Under the pieces are notes generated by a model that saw nothing but the letters and a program-made list of their open reading frames with translations, did not search any database and was not told the origin of the DNA. From Candidatus Brevefilum sp. (GTDB lineage Bacteria; Chloroflexota; Anaerolineae; Anaerolineales; Anaerolineaceae): a stretch of 37,609 nt of DNA. Location: the NCBI GenBank assembly GCA_019428905.1, contig JAHYJN010000027.1, forward strand, positions 1-37,609, read 5' to 3'. Shown piece by piece: positions 25,039 to 33,498 of the stretch. The number at the start of each line of letters is the position of its first letter. Position 1 is the stretch's first letter. The position numbers and the translations under genes were made by a program.

Positions 25039-28000
25039 TTAAGGATATATCGATTGAAATTTCACCAGAGCTCGGTGCTCTGGGATGGATTCGAGGAATA
25101 TTGTCTGCCAGTTTGCCCGGCTGATCCCCTCGAGGCGGGAATTCAGCTCTTGGCGCCCCTGGTCAAGGATATGCTTGAGTAGGTTAGCTTCTCCTGATGC
25201 TTTGATTGCCTGAGCGCAGGTAAGATAAACTAGGAACGGCAGCTCGAAGCCCTGTGCTCCATCTTGATCGATATACTCAATGACCTGAAGAGCTGTGTTT
25301 TTTGCCCCTTCCAGATCATGCCGCTTTAACGCCATGCGCGCTAACCCAGCTAGAGCTTCCATCATTTGCGGTTTAATACCCAACGCGTCAAATGCATCCC
25401 GTGCTGCTTGATAGGCTGCAGCGGCTGCAGAAATGTTGTCAGCACCTTCGTTTGCGAGTCCGAGGTAAAACTGGCGAGAAGCCAAACCCATTTGATCCCT
25501 AAGAGCTTCCAAACGGGCAAGGCTTTGGTCGATTATTTGGCAGGCTTTTTCCGGCTTTCCCAGTCGCCACTCTGCCAGGCCTAAATTGAGAAGGCAATAT
25601 GCTGTGAGTCGCCGTGCTTCCATGCCACGGGCTAGCTGTAAAGCTCGTTCAAGTTGGCTGTGCCCGATTTCGAACTGACCAATCAAAAGGTAATTGTAAC
25701 CAAGGTTGTTCAACCCGATCGCTTCACCCAATCGGTTGCCTTGCTGTTGATTGATCTCTATTTGTTGATGCATCAAATCGATACTGCGGCTGACATCACC
25801 GATGGCAAGGTAGTACATGGCGATATTTGTCATCGCCCGCGCCAGGATGTTGGGATTGTGCGCCTGTTGAGCGATGTCTAAAGCATGCTCGACGATTGCA
25901 GCTGCAGATTGAAATGCGCCTTCGGCTGTCAGGATGAGGACTTGCATGGGAAGGATTTCAGCTTGGATCATTAAATCCCCAGCAGCGCGTGCGGCATGGA
26001 GCGCATCATTAAATGCCCGGCGTGCGCCAGCGTTATTGCCTTCGTTGTAAGCTTGGCTGCCAATCATGTAGTATGCTTCGGCTATTCGTCTCTGATCGTT
26101 AAGTTGGCGAGCTAAATCCAACAGTGCATTATCATCGACATGTCGTTCTTCGATATACCCTAGAACTCCCAATGCCTCGCTGTGGCCTAATGTCCCACGC
26201 CATCGGCGTTCAACGTCGTCCGGCCGGATCATACTTATTGCCTTCTCAAAAAGATCCTTTGCCTCTTTCATCGAATATTGACTGGCAGCACGTTCCCCAG
26301 CGCGTAATGCCCAATCTCCGGCTGAATCCGGTTGACCACCATCGGCATAATGGCTGGCGATCAGTGTTAAATGTTCCTCGAGACGTTCGCCGGAATTTTC
26401 CTCAATCCAAGCTGCGACTTGGCTGTGATAAGTTTGGCGATGTTTGAGGAGTACAGTTTCATAAGCTGCATCGCGCACCAAAGCATGTTTAAACAGGTAT
26501 TCCTGATTTCCTTCAATGCTGGACCTTTCGAGCTGGTAGATCAAACCGCGCTCCCGTAATGCGGATAAGTGCTCATCGACATGTTCTGCTTCTCCCTCCA
26601 CACTGGTTAATGCCTGGATTAGCCCATCCCAGAAGGTTCGTCCAATTACAGCTGCACGTTGTAAAACAAATTTTTCAGCTGGGGGTAGACGATCCATTCG
26701 GGCTTGCAAAATGCCGATCAAGGTGGGCGGGACGTGAATTTCTGACAGCAATTCAAGGTTGATGTGCCATTCGTCGTTTGATGTCTGAATGACACCCTGA
26801 TCCATCAGCATTTTGATCAATTCTTCGATGAAGAATGGGTTTCCTTCAGCAACATCCGCAATGCAGTTAAACAATGATTCGGGGACAACTTCAACTTTTC
26901 TTAAGATTTCTTCAATCAATGTTCGACTGCGTAATCGTGAAAGGCGGCGTAATTTTATCTGTGAGAAACCCGTAATGCCTTCACCCCAATTCGCTCTGCG
27001 TTCATAAAATTCAGGTCGTGCTGTGCAGACGATCATCAGGCGGGAATTTTCCTCCTGGCTTAATTTCTCCACGATTTCGATGATCAAGTCAAGGGTGCTA
27101 TCGTCCATCCATTGCAAGTCTTCAAATAACAGTAATAATGGACTTTCAGCTAATTTCCGAAAATAATTGACCAAATACAGATGGGCGATCTTAGCAAAGT
27201 CTTGATCGCCTAATAGTCGCTGAACAGCTGGGCTGATCTTAAAATTAAATCCAATAAATTGGCCTACCAGGTCAGCTTCCTGATCACTTAGAACCGCGTG
27301 TGTTCCCTCTCGAAATTTTTCCAGGGCTTCCGTGTTGCTGTCGGTTTCCATGATTTTAAAGACTTTAGCGAATAAATTCCTCAAAACACCAAAGGGTACA
27401 GGCTGTGTATTTGGGATTGCGCGTCCTCGTAAAATGGTCGGTGCAGCAGGTTGTGAGTCTGCCCAATCGCGAAATGTATTTAACAAGCGGGTCTTGCCAA
27501 TGCCAGGGTCACCAAAGATTAGAACTAGGGCTGGATCGCGGCCGATGATTGCATCCTGGTAATAGTTTTGTAAGGTCGCTATTTCAGGTTCTCGCCCAAC
27601 CATGGGCGTTTCGACACCGATGATCCCTCGCCTTGAACGCCTGTGTTGCAGGGGACGGACCTGCTTGACCAAATATGTTCGGGTGATCTGCTGGCGTCCT
27701 TTAACAGTGATGGGTTTTTGTGGGATAACATCGAATAGGCCCTGGACGTGACGATAGGTCTCATGACTGATGAGCAATCCGTCCGGGGGTGCGAGTTGCT
27801 GAAGGCGGGCAGCCAGGTTGACCGCATCACCCAGGGCGAGATATTCGAGATGTTTTTCAGGGTTCAGGTCCCCAACGACAACCAACCCCGTATTGATCCC
27901 AATCCGTACCTGGAATTGATCCAATCCTTCTTCACTTTGCGCCTGCGCAGCATAGGTCTGAATGCGCGTAATGATCTCTATTCCTGCAGCAACGGCTCGT

Positions 28001-28458
28001 TCGGGGTCGTCTTCTAGAGCAATGGGTGTGCCAAAATAAGCCAACACGCCATCACCCATCACTTGGACCACGGTACCGCCAAAAGTCTGAATGGGTTCGA
28101 TAAGACAGGGATAGGCTTTCTGCATGATCTCCAACACCGATTCAGGGTCCAGATTTTCAGACAGCGTTGAATAACTGGCAAGATCGGCAAACAAGATGGT
28201 TACCATCCTGCGTTCATAGCCCTCTGATTGGATAGGGAGGGGGCTGGGAATTTGCTCAGGTTGTGTGGTTGGGCTGGATGAGGATGGTTGTGATAGCTCG
28301 TTCTGGGTTGGGAGGCGCGCGCCACACTGGGCGCAAAATTTCGCACTCAACTGATGTTCCGCTTCACAAACAGGGCAAGCCAGTTTGAGTTGCACACCGC
28401 AGTTGGAGCAAAACGCTGCCCCATTCGCGACCTCAGTCTGACATTTCGGACAGTACAT
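25039..28458 (-). CDS. Class III nucleotide cyclase fused to zinc ribbons, ATPase and TPR region
   Basis: A 1139-residue multidomain protein. Residues 1-47 hold two zinc ribbons (CPKC...CSNC, CPVC...CAQC). A class III cyclase domain runs from about 83 to 265: metal ligands D92 (FADLASYS) and D136 (MGDGVLAYFG), and transition-state residues N214 and R218 (GDAVNLAARLQ), are all kept. The substrate-choosing pair is not: Gln132 stands where adenylate cyclases have Lys, and Leu207 where Asp or Thr is usual. An AAA/STAND ATPase follows (Walker A GDPGIGKT, 316-323; LLLLFEDLQWMDDST as Walker B). The last ~450 residues are TPR-like repeats. The family is common in Chloroflexota and actinobacteria. It probably senses something through the repeats and ATPase. 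Its product could act on the cNMP-domain phosphatase encoded downstream. Confidence 0.9.
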   Translation of the reverse strand: MYCPKCQTEVANGAAFCSNCGVQLKLACPVCEAEHQLSAKFCAQCGARLPTQNELSQPSSSSPTTQPEQIPSPLPIQSEGYERRMVTILFADLASYSTLSENLDPESVLEIMQKAYPCLIEPIQTFGGTVVQVMGDGVLAYFGTPIALEDDPERAVAAGIEIITRIQTYAAQAQSEEGLDQFQVRIGINTGLVVVGDLNPEKHLEYLALGDAVNLAARLQQLAPPDGLLISHETYRHVQGLFDVIPQKPITVKGRQQITRTYLVKQVRPLQHRRSRRGIIGVETPMVGREPEIATLQNYYQDAIIGRDPALVLIFGDPGIGKTRLLNTFRDWADSQPAAPTILRGRAIPNTQPVPFGVLRNLFAKVFKIMETDSNTEALEKFREGTHAVLSDQEADLVGQFIGFNFKISPAVQRLLGDQDFAKIAHLYLVNYFRKLAESPLLLLFEDLQWMDDSTLDLIIEIVEKLSQEENSRLMIVCTARPEFYERRANWGEGITGFSQIKLRRLSRLRSRTLIEEILRKVEVVPESLFNCIADVAEGNPFFIEELIKMLMDQGVIQTSNDEWHINLELLSEIHVPPTLIGILQARMDRLPPAEKFVLQRAAVIGRTFWDGLIQALTSVEGEAEHVDEHLSALRERGLIYQLERSSIEGNQEYLFKHALVRDAAYETVLLKHRQTYHSQVAAWIEENSGERLEEHLTLIASHYADGGQPDSAGDWALRAGERAASQYSMKEAKDLFEKAISMIRPDDVERRWRGTLGHSEALGVLGYIEERHVDDNALLDLARQLNDQRRIAEAYYMIGSQAYNEGNNAGARRAFNDALHAARAAGDLMIQAEILPMQVLILTAEGAFQSAAAIVEHALDIAQQAHNPNILARAMTNIAMYYLAIGDVSRSIDLMHQQIEINQQQGNRLGEAIGLNNLGYNYLLIGQFEIGHSQLERALQLARGMEARRLTAYCLLNLGLAEWRLGKPEKACQIIDQSLARLEALRDQMGLASRQFYLGLANEGADNISAAAAAYQAARDAFDALGIKPQMMEALAGLARMALKRHDLEGAKNTALQVIEYIDQDGAQGFELPFLVYLTCAQAIKASGEANLLKHILDQGRQELNSRLEGISRANWQTIFLESIPEHRALVKFQSIYP

Positions 28459-28510
28459 CGTTTAATCCCGTTCTGCAGGTAGAAATGTACTGTAATTTTC
28501 CTATACCATT

Positions 28511-28539
28511 ATTATAGCAGATCGTATTTATGAATGAAA
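28511..28539 (-). promoter_or_regulatory. Probable promoter of the cyclase gene
   Basis: On the minus strand a perfect -10 TATAAT (28511-28516) is preceded at 17 bases by TTTCAT (28534-28539). The predicted start would be about 45 bases upstream of the cyclase start codon at 28458. The -35 match is only partial. Confidence 0.4.
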
Positions 28540-28586
28540 TATTGAAACTGCATTAAGGGTGAAGGGTGTGGATTAGCAGCTTATTT

Positions 28587-29078
28587 TCATAGAAGTTTCC
28601 CGATCGCATGGGCTAACAGGCCAGCCAACGGGGGTACGACAAATGTGATCCCATAGCGGATCAGGGCGGCTTTCGGGCTGATCAGCGCCATTTCAACCGG
28701 CAGCCGCGAGAGGGACCATAACGACCAAGCTGTCACAAAGCCAATCATGGCGCCTAAGCCCGCACCAGCCTGGTAGAACCCAGCCACGATGGGGAAGACC
28801 GCATAAGGAGAACCCGGGATGAGCCCCCCGGTGAGACAACCGATCAACACCGCTTTGACACCTGCTGCTTCACCCAGCCAGGTGGCGATCAGTTGTTTGG
28901 GCAGCAACACTTGCATCAAGCCTGCGATCAAGAAACCAGCGATTAACAGGATCAGGTTGCTCCACAGGGTAGCCCCAGCCATTTTGATGCCAGCCATAGC
29001 CAGGTTTTCGCCGCGGATAAGCGCGTAAATCAGCAAGCCGAACGCTATTAGGACCGGGATGATGGTCTGAATGTTCAT
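28587..29078 (-). CDS. Half-length permease of the YraQ/ArsP (DUF318) type
   Basis: A 163-residue membrane protein with four to five hydrophobic segments. I chose the ATG at 29078 because AGGAGA lies just upstream and the first helix begins at once (MNIQTIIPVLIAFGLLIYALI); an extension to 29285 adds a charged leader and is rejected. Motifs such as LIGCLTGGLIPGSPYAVFPIVAGFYQAGAG and MIGFVTAWSLWSLSRLPVEM resemble one repeat of the DUF318 permease family. Full-length members have two such repeats in about 300 residues, so this protein would need to pair as a dimer. No arsenic, metal or redox gene is beside it, so the substrate is unknown. It precedes the cyclase gene on the same strand by 128 bases. 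Confidence 0.7.
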   Translation of the reverse strand: MNIQTIIPVLIAFGLLIYALIRGENLAMAGIKMAGATLWSNLILLIAGFLIAGLMQVLLPKQLIATWLGEAAGVKAVLIGCLTGGLIPGSPYAVFPIVAGFYQAGAGLGAMIGFVTAWSLWSLSRLPVEMALISPKAALIRYGITFVVPPLAGLLAHAIGKLL

Positions 29079-29199
29079 CGATGATCTCCTTTGATGGTCA
29101 GGCATGGTGTGTGACTCCTCAATCAAACAGGGATACATTGATTGTAATGTTAAATCGATCGTTATTGTTAATAGAAAACCAGAATTACGAATTTTAATA

Positions 29200-29228
29200 T
29201 TGCGCAATTGATTTGTTGTTTGTATAAT
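29200..29228 (+). promoter_or_regulatory. Possible promoter of the SH3 lipoprotein gene
   Basis: A perfect -10 TATAAT (29223-29228) lies 17 bases after TTGCGC (29200-29205), matching three of six -35 positions. It would give a leader of about 140 bases to ATG 29373. The rest of the 29079-29372 gap shows nothing else I can name. Confidence 0.4.
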
Positions 29229-29372
29229 GGACATAAGCTTGCTGGCAGAAAAAAGCCGCATTCTCTTTCTTCTCGGAAATCTCATCCATCACAGCCTTCA
29301 TCACAGTCTCTGTCGCTATTTTTCTTTTAATCATTTGACGAGAGGATTCAACGATCGAAAAGGAGTTGGGAA

Positions 29373-30275
29373 ATGGATTCAAAGTCTTTGTGTAAGGTTT
29401 TACTGACATTATGTCTCGTCATGTTGACCCTGAGTTTGCCTGCTTGCAGCCTGTTTGATCCAGGCGAAACGGCGTTATCCTCTGAGCAATTGGCGCAAAC
29501 AGCGATTGCACAGACGGTCGCTGTTGAGCAGCAGGTTCAGACGCTGGTTGCGCAAACGCTGGCTACTTCAGGTCAAATCGATGAAGGTCAACCTGAAGCC
29601 ACCCAGGTGCCAGAACCCACCAGTACCGATGCGCCTGAGCCAACCATCACACCTACAGCTACCATCACCCTCACGCCCACACCAGAAAAACCAATGGTCA
29701 GCGTGAGTGTGAATACCAATTGCCGTACGGGTCCAGGTTTGCAATTTGATTTGATCGGGTCGTTATTGATCGGGGAGCAGGCAGAAGTGGTTGGTGTATA
29801 TCCTGACGGCGATTATTGGATTATCAAGAATCCCCGACGGGCAGGTGAATGCTGGCTGTGGGGCAACTATGCAACAATTGTGGGGCAGACAGCAGGTTTA
29901 CCTGTATTCGCGTCTCCACCAACGCCGACCCCTTCCTTTACACCCACCCCAGTCTATAATTGGACCGGCACCTGGACAACATCCTTCGGTAAAACTGGTC
30001 TGATGCATGAAACCCATATCATCAGCCTGACCCAGACGAATGCAACGGTGACAGGATCGTTTTCGCTTGGTGCAAGTACGGTGACCCTGAATGGCACTCT
30101 GTCTACTGATTATATGACGCTGACGGGAACCTGGTCTGTCTTAACCGACTCGGGGACCTTCGTGTTCAAGCTGATCAACATGGATCAATTCATCGGTAAC
30201 AGGGACAATGGTGAGTATGAATGGTGCGGGTACCGGGCAGGCGCTGGGTTCCCATCCCCGTGTATGGGTCCTTAG
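29373..30275 (+). CDS. Lipoprotein with Thr/Pro linkers and bacterial SH3-like domain
   Basis: A 300-residue surface lipoprotein. The signal peptide ends in the lipobox LPAC, with lipidated C25. A helical, Gln/Ala-rich stretch (AQTAIAQTVAVEQQVQTLVAQ) follows, then a Thr/Pro-rich linker, and a bacterial SH3-like domain at about residues 108-170 (VSVNTNCRTGPGLQFDLIGSL, then AEVVGVYPDGDYWIIKNP, then CWLWGNYATI). A second TPTP linker leads to a C-terminal Gly/Thr-rich beta domain (YNWTGTWTTSFGK ... LNGTLSTDYMTLTGTWS). SH3-like domains of this kind often bind cell-wall or surface polymers. This linker-rich design is frequent in Anaerolineae. ATG 29373 follows AAAAGGAG. The ligand is not known. Confidence 0.85.
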   Translation: MDSKSLCKVLLTLCLVMLTLSLPACSLFDPGETALSSEQLAQTAIAQTVAVEQQVQTLVAQTLATSGQIDEGQPEATQVPEPTSTDAPEPTITPTATITLTPTPEKPMVSVSVNTNCRTGPGLQFDLIGSLLIGEQAEVVGVYPDGDYWIIKNPRRAGECWLWGNYATIVGQTAGLPVFASPPTPTPSFTPTPVYNWTGTWTTSFGKTGLMHETHIISLTQTNATVTGSFSLGASTVTLNGTLSTDYMTLTGTWSVLTDSGTFVFKLINMDQFIGNRDNGEYEWCGYRAGAGFPSPCMGP

Positions 30276-30341
30276 AATGAATGGATTGCTGACGAAGTGA
30301 TTTGAATATGCCCTAAATTTTGAGCGTCTGAGGGTTCACCA

Positions 30342-31364
30342 ATGGATTTATGGATGCTGTACGCCCTGATGAAGAAAAGCCGCCTGTTTGAGGAAGCAGT
30401 GGCTCAACTATGGCAGCGCGGCTTAATCTCTGGTGAAATGCACTTGGGGACAGGTGAAGAAGCCATTATTGCAGGGATCGTCTCTCAGCTGATGCCCGGA
30501 GACGCGATGGCTGTCGACCATCGCGGCACCGCAGCTTTTCTTATGCGCGGCATAGACCCCGTTGCGCTGTTGCGCGAAATGCTGGGTCGTGAAGATGGGC
30601 TGTGTGGGGGGCGGGGCGGTCACATGCACCTATACTCAAAAGAACACCTGGCTGCTTCTTCCGGGATTGTCGGTGCCGCTGGTCCACGGGCAGTGGGATT
30701 TGCGCTGGCTGCACAATACTTACGACCTGCATCCGTTGCGATTGCTTTTTTCGGTGAAGGCGCCATGAACCAGGGTATGTTATTGGAATCGCTAAATTTA
30801 GCGGCTGTGTGGAACCTGCCCGTGATTTTTGTGTGCAAAGACGATGGCTGGGCGATCATAACACAACCCCAAGAGGCAGCGCGGGGTGACATGGGAGAAA
30901 GGGTGCATGGACTGGGCGTAAATTATGTAGCGGTTGATGGCCTCGATGTTGATGCTGTTTGGTCAGCTGGAAGCCAGGCGATCGAGCGTGCACGCACCGG
31001 CGGTGGCCCAACATTCCTGCATAACAGATGTGTCCATCTTGAAGGGCATTTTTTGGGTTATGAGCTTCTGCGCGTCACAAGGCGACCGTTTCAAGAATTA
31101 CCAAAGCTAACTGTTCCTGTTCTGCGTTCATTTCTACGTAAGGGTGGAGGGAGCCTAAAAGAACGATTAGCTGGCATGAAAATGATCCTCTCAAAATTAT
31201 GGAGCACGATGCGCGATCCGCGAGAAGATGAAAACAATGACCCCATAATTCGTTTAAGACAACGCCTGATGGTGGACCCTGGGCGTTTAAATGAGGTTGA
31301 CCAAAATGCCCTGACGGAAATTTCGGCTGTCCTATCTGCTGCCTTGGTTGAGGTCACGAGATGA
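30342..31364 (+). CDS. E1-type thiamine-diphosphate dehydrogenase, alpha subunit
   Basis: The alpha subunit (340 residues) of an E1 2-oxoacid or acetoin dehydrogenase, which uses thiamine diphosphate to decarboxylate or cleave its substrate and hands the acyl group to an E2 lipoyl protein. The ThDP motif is recognisable but changed: the usual G-D-G...N-N reads FGEGAMNQG (137-145) and CKDDGWAI (165-172), so both Mg2+-binding side chains are altered (Asp to Glu139, Asn to Asp168). HLGTGEEA and GGRGGHMH are typical AcoA/PdhA features. The gene overlaps the beta subunit by four bases (ATGA). No E2, E3 or lipoate gene is near. The substrate cannot be read from sequence alone; AcoA-like is the closest impression. 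Confidence 0.82.
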   Translation: MDLWMLYALMKKSRLFEEAVAQLWQRGLISGEMHLGTGEEAIIAGIVSQLMPGDAMAVDHRGTAAFLMRGIDPVALLREMLGREDGLCGGRGGHMHLYSKEHLAASSGIVGAAGPRAVGFALAAQYLRPASVAIAFFGEGAMNQGMLLESLNLAAVWNLPVIFVCKDDGWAIITQPQEAARGDMGERVHGLGVNYVAVDGLDVDAVWSAGSQAIERARTGGGPTFLHNRCVHLEGHFLGYELLRVTRRPFQELPKLTVPVLRSFLRKGGGSLKERLAGMKMILSKLWSTMRDPREDENNDPIIRLRQRLMVDPGRLNEVDQNALTEISAVLSAALVEVTR

Positions 31365-32374
31365 GACTTATGTACTTTTCTGAAGCGATTGACGATGCAT
31401 TAGCACAAGCCATGGTCGAAGACCCAAACATCATCGTTTTCGGTGAGGATGTGCTGTTGTTACGCCGTAATCTTCTCGCCAGGTTTGGGCCCGCACGGGT
31501 ACGGGGAACGCCGATCAGCGAAAGCGCTTTTTTAGGCGCTGGGGTGGCGGCCGCCATGGCAGGGCTACGCCCGGTTGTAGAAGTGTGGCAGGTTGATTTC
31601 CTCAGCGTTGGGTTAGATGCATTGATCAACCATGCGGCGAAATTGGAAGCCTTCACCCATGGAAATTGGACGGCGCCAATCGTGGTGCGCGTTCCGTGTG
31701 GTGGGGGTTATGGTGATGGTGGACAGCATGAGCAATCCCTGTGGGGATGGTTGGCGCACATTCCCGGACTTTCGATTGTGGTGCCATCCACACCCGCTGA
31801 TGCGGGCCGATTGATGTTGAGCGCCTTAAGACAAGACGGCCCTGTTGTGTTCTTTGAACATAAACTTCTATCAGAAATCTATCTGGCTGCCTTAGGTTCT
31901 GGTGGGCGGGAGTCGGTTCAATTTGATGTCCCAGCAGAGGGCAACCGTGGACCTGTGCCTGATAAGTGGGCACCGCTCCCGCTGGGTGAAGCCATTATCA
32001 GGCGGGATGGCGGTGATCTTTCCCTGATCAGCATCGGTGTTGGCGTCCATCGAGCCCTAGAAGCAGCACAGGCTTTGGGTAAAGATGGTGTCAGTGCGCA
32101 AGTCCTGGATCTGCGGACAATCCAACCCATTGATAAATTTCAAGTCTGCCAGGCTGCAGCTAAAACCGGGCATGTGCTCATCATTGATGAGGATTATGAA
32201 GGGTTTGGGCTTTCAGGTGAGCTGGCAGCGATTTTGTTAGAGGCCGGCATTTCGGTAAAATATGCCCGAGTCTGTACACAGACCACAATTCCATATGCAC
32301 AACAGCTGGAAAAACAAATGTTGCCTAACACAGAGTGCATTATCGCCAGTGCCAAATCGCTCTTAGTGGGATGA
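31361..32374 (+). CDS. E1-type thiamine-diphosphate dehydrogenase, beta subunit
   Basis: The beta subunit (337 residues) that, with the gene before it, forms the alpha2-beta2 E1 enzyme. Visible are the opening SEAIDDALAQAMVEDPNIIVFGEDV with the Glu that contacts the ThDP ring in the family, TPISESAFLGAGVAAAMAGLRPVVE, the RVPCGGGYGDGGQHEQS potassium/active-site loop, and a C-terminal transketolase domain (LISIGVGVHRALEAAQALGKDGVSAQVLDLRTIQP, HVLIIDEDYEGFGLSGELAA). The length is normal. ATG 31361 overlaps the alpha gene stop, so the subunits are translationally coupled. An in-frame ATG at 31370 is an alternative start. The beta chain looks more conventional than the alpha chain. Function depends on an E2 encoded elsewhere. 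Confidence 0.88.
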   Translation: MRLMYFSEAIDDALAQAMVEDPNIIVFGEDVLLLRRNLLARFGPARVRGTPISESAFLGAGVAAAMAGLRPVVEVWQVDFLSVGLDALINHAAKLEAFTHGNWTAPIVVRVPCGGGYGDGGQHEQSLWGWLAHIPGLSIVVPSTPADAGRLMLSALRQDGPVVFFEHKLLSEIYLAALGSGGRESVQFDVPAEGNRGPVPDKWAPLPLGEAIIRRDGGDLSLISIGVGVHRALEAAQALGKDGVSAQVLDLRTIQPIDKFQVCQAAAKTGHVLIIDEDYEGFGLSGELAAILLEAGISVKYARVCTQTTIPYAQQLEKQMLPNTECIIASAKSLLVG

Positions 32375-32446
32375 TTTAAGCGCTCACACCCTGTTCGGAG
32401 CATGGACACGAAAAGGTAATTCATAAAGCGGAATTGACCAGGTGAT

Positions 32447-33370
32447 TTGAATCATATTTTGTGTGTCCTGATTTTTGCCGGGTTGCTTGTCGCCTGTTCA
32501 GGCGTCCAAGACAACCCCCCGGAGGCGAGGATAGAAGATATGCGTAATGGAGAAGACGAAACCCAGGTCATAATTGTCGCCCATCGTGGCGCACGTTCTT
32601 TAGCACCAGAAAACACGCTCCCCGTGGCAGTTAAGGCGCTGGAAAGCCATGCTGATGGGTGGGAATTGGATGTTGCCATGAGTAAGGATGGGGTGCTGGT
32701 CGTCCTGCATGATGATACATTGGAACGTACGTCGAATGTTGTGGACATTTTTCCTGAAAGAGGGCCCTGGTCTGTGTATGATTTTTCATTGGATGAATTG
32801 CAGCAATTGGATTTTGGCAGCTGGTTTGTTGAAAGTGATCCCTTTGACCAGATTGCCCAAGGGAACCTAACGGCCAATGACATTCAAGCTTACCAGGGTG
32901 TTAAAATCCCCACGCTGCAGGAGGCTTTGGAATTCACCCAATCCAACCATTGGTGGGTCAATATTGAAATTAAAGATGCCAGTGAAACGCCAGCAGATGC
33001 CATCATCGTCCCAGAAGTTGTTAGGCTGGTCGAAACGTTGGGCATGGAAGACCAGGTGCTGATCTCTTCCTTTAATTGGGATTATCTGCGTCAGGTTAAG
33101 GCGCTGAACCCAAACCTGGCAACTGGCGTTTTAACGAATAAACTTGTGATGGATCCTCTGGCCTTGATGGCGGAGCTTGAGGCGCAAGCGTTTCATCCCG
33201 GGATGAAGGTCACCTATGCTGAGCAGGTCAAACTGCTGCGTGAGAACGGCTACGCTGTTAATGTGTGGACCGTCAATGAAGTGGCGGATATGGAAAAGCT
33301 GATCGAGATGGGTGTGACGGGTATCATCACGGACTTTCCCCAACGGTTGTACCCGGTTTTGAATCCGTAA
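32447..33370 (+). CDS. Lipoprotein glycerophosphodiester phosphodiesterase
   Basis: A GDPD-family enzyme of 307 residues that hydrolyses glycerophosphodiesters to glycerol-3-phosphate and an alcohol, probably on the outer face of the membrane. Key motifs: IVAHRGARSLAPENT (first catalytic His and Arg, with the Glu/Asn), WELDVAMSKDGVLVVLHDDTLERTS (metal-binding Glu/Asp and second His), then VNIEIKDA (metal-binding Glu), and at the end VNVWTVNEVADMEKLIEMGVTGIITDFP. The signal has a lipobox-like LVAC ending in C17. The only start upstream of the signal is TTG 32447, because TGA precedes it in frame; its AGGTGA site is too close, so the start is uncertain. No glycerol or phosphate uptake gene adjoins it. 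Confidence 0.88.
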   Translation: MNHILCVLIFAGLLVACSGVQDNPPEARIEDMRNGEDETQVIIVAHRGARSLAPENTLPVAVKALESHADGWELDVAMSKDGVLVVLHDDTLERTSNVVDIFPERGPWSVYDFSLDELQQLDFGSWFVESDPFDQIAQGNLTANDIQAYQGVKIPTLQEALEFTQSNHWWVNIEIKDASETPADAIIVPEVVRLVETLGMEDQVLISSFNWDYLRQVKALNPNLATGVLTNKLVMDPLALMAELEAQAFHPGMKVTYAEQVKLLRENGYAVNVWTVNEVADMEKLIEMGVTGIITDFPQRLYPVLNP

Positions 33371-33410
33371 ACACAAATGTGATTTTGTAACCACTAAGCG
33401 TGCGAGGGGA

Positions 33411-33455
33411 TAGGGGGTGTGGTGTGCCGGCGAAACCGGCCTATCACACCCCCTA
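33411..33455. terminator. Strong bidirectional terminator hairpin
   Basis: TAGGGGGTGTG (33411-33421) pairs perfectly with CACACCCCCTA (33445-33455), and the inner part (GCCGG with CCGGC, 33426-33440) extends it to about 20 pairs with one mismatch and two wobbles, with a CGAAA loop. It lies between two convergent genes (GDPD and the ABC permease), where a shared terminator is expected. Confidence 0.7.
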
Positions 33456-33498
33456 CTTCTTTAACAGCAGTCTATCTGAGTGTGTTAGTGGATAAACC

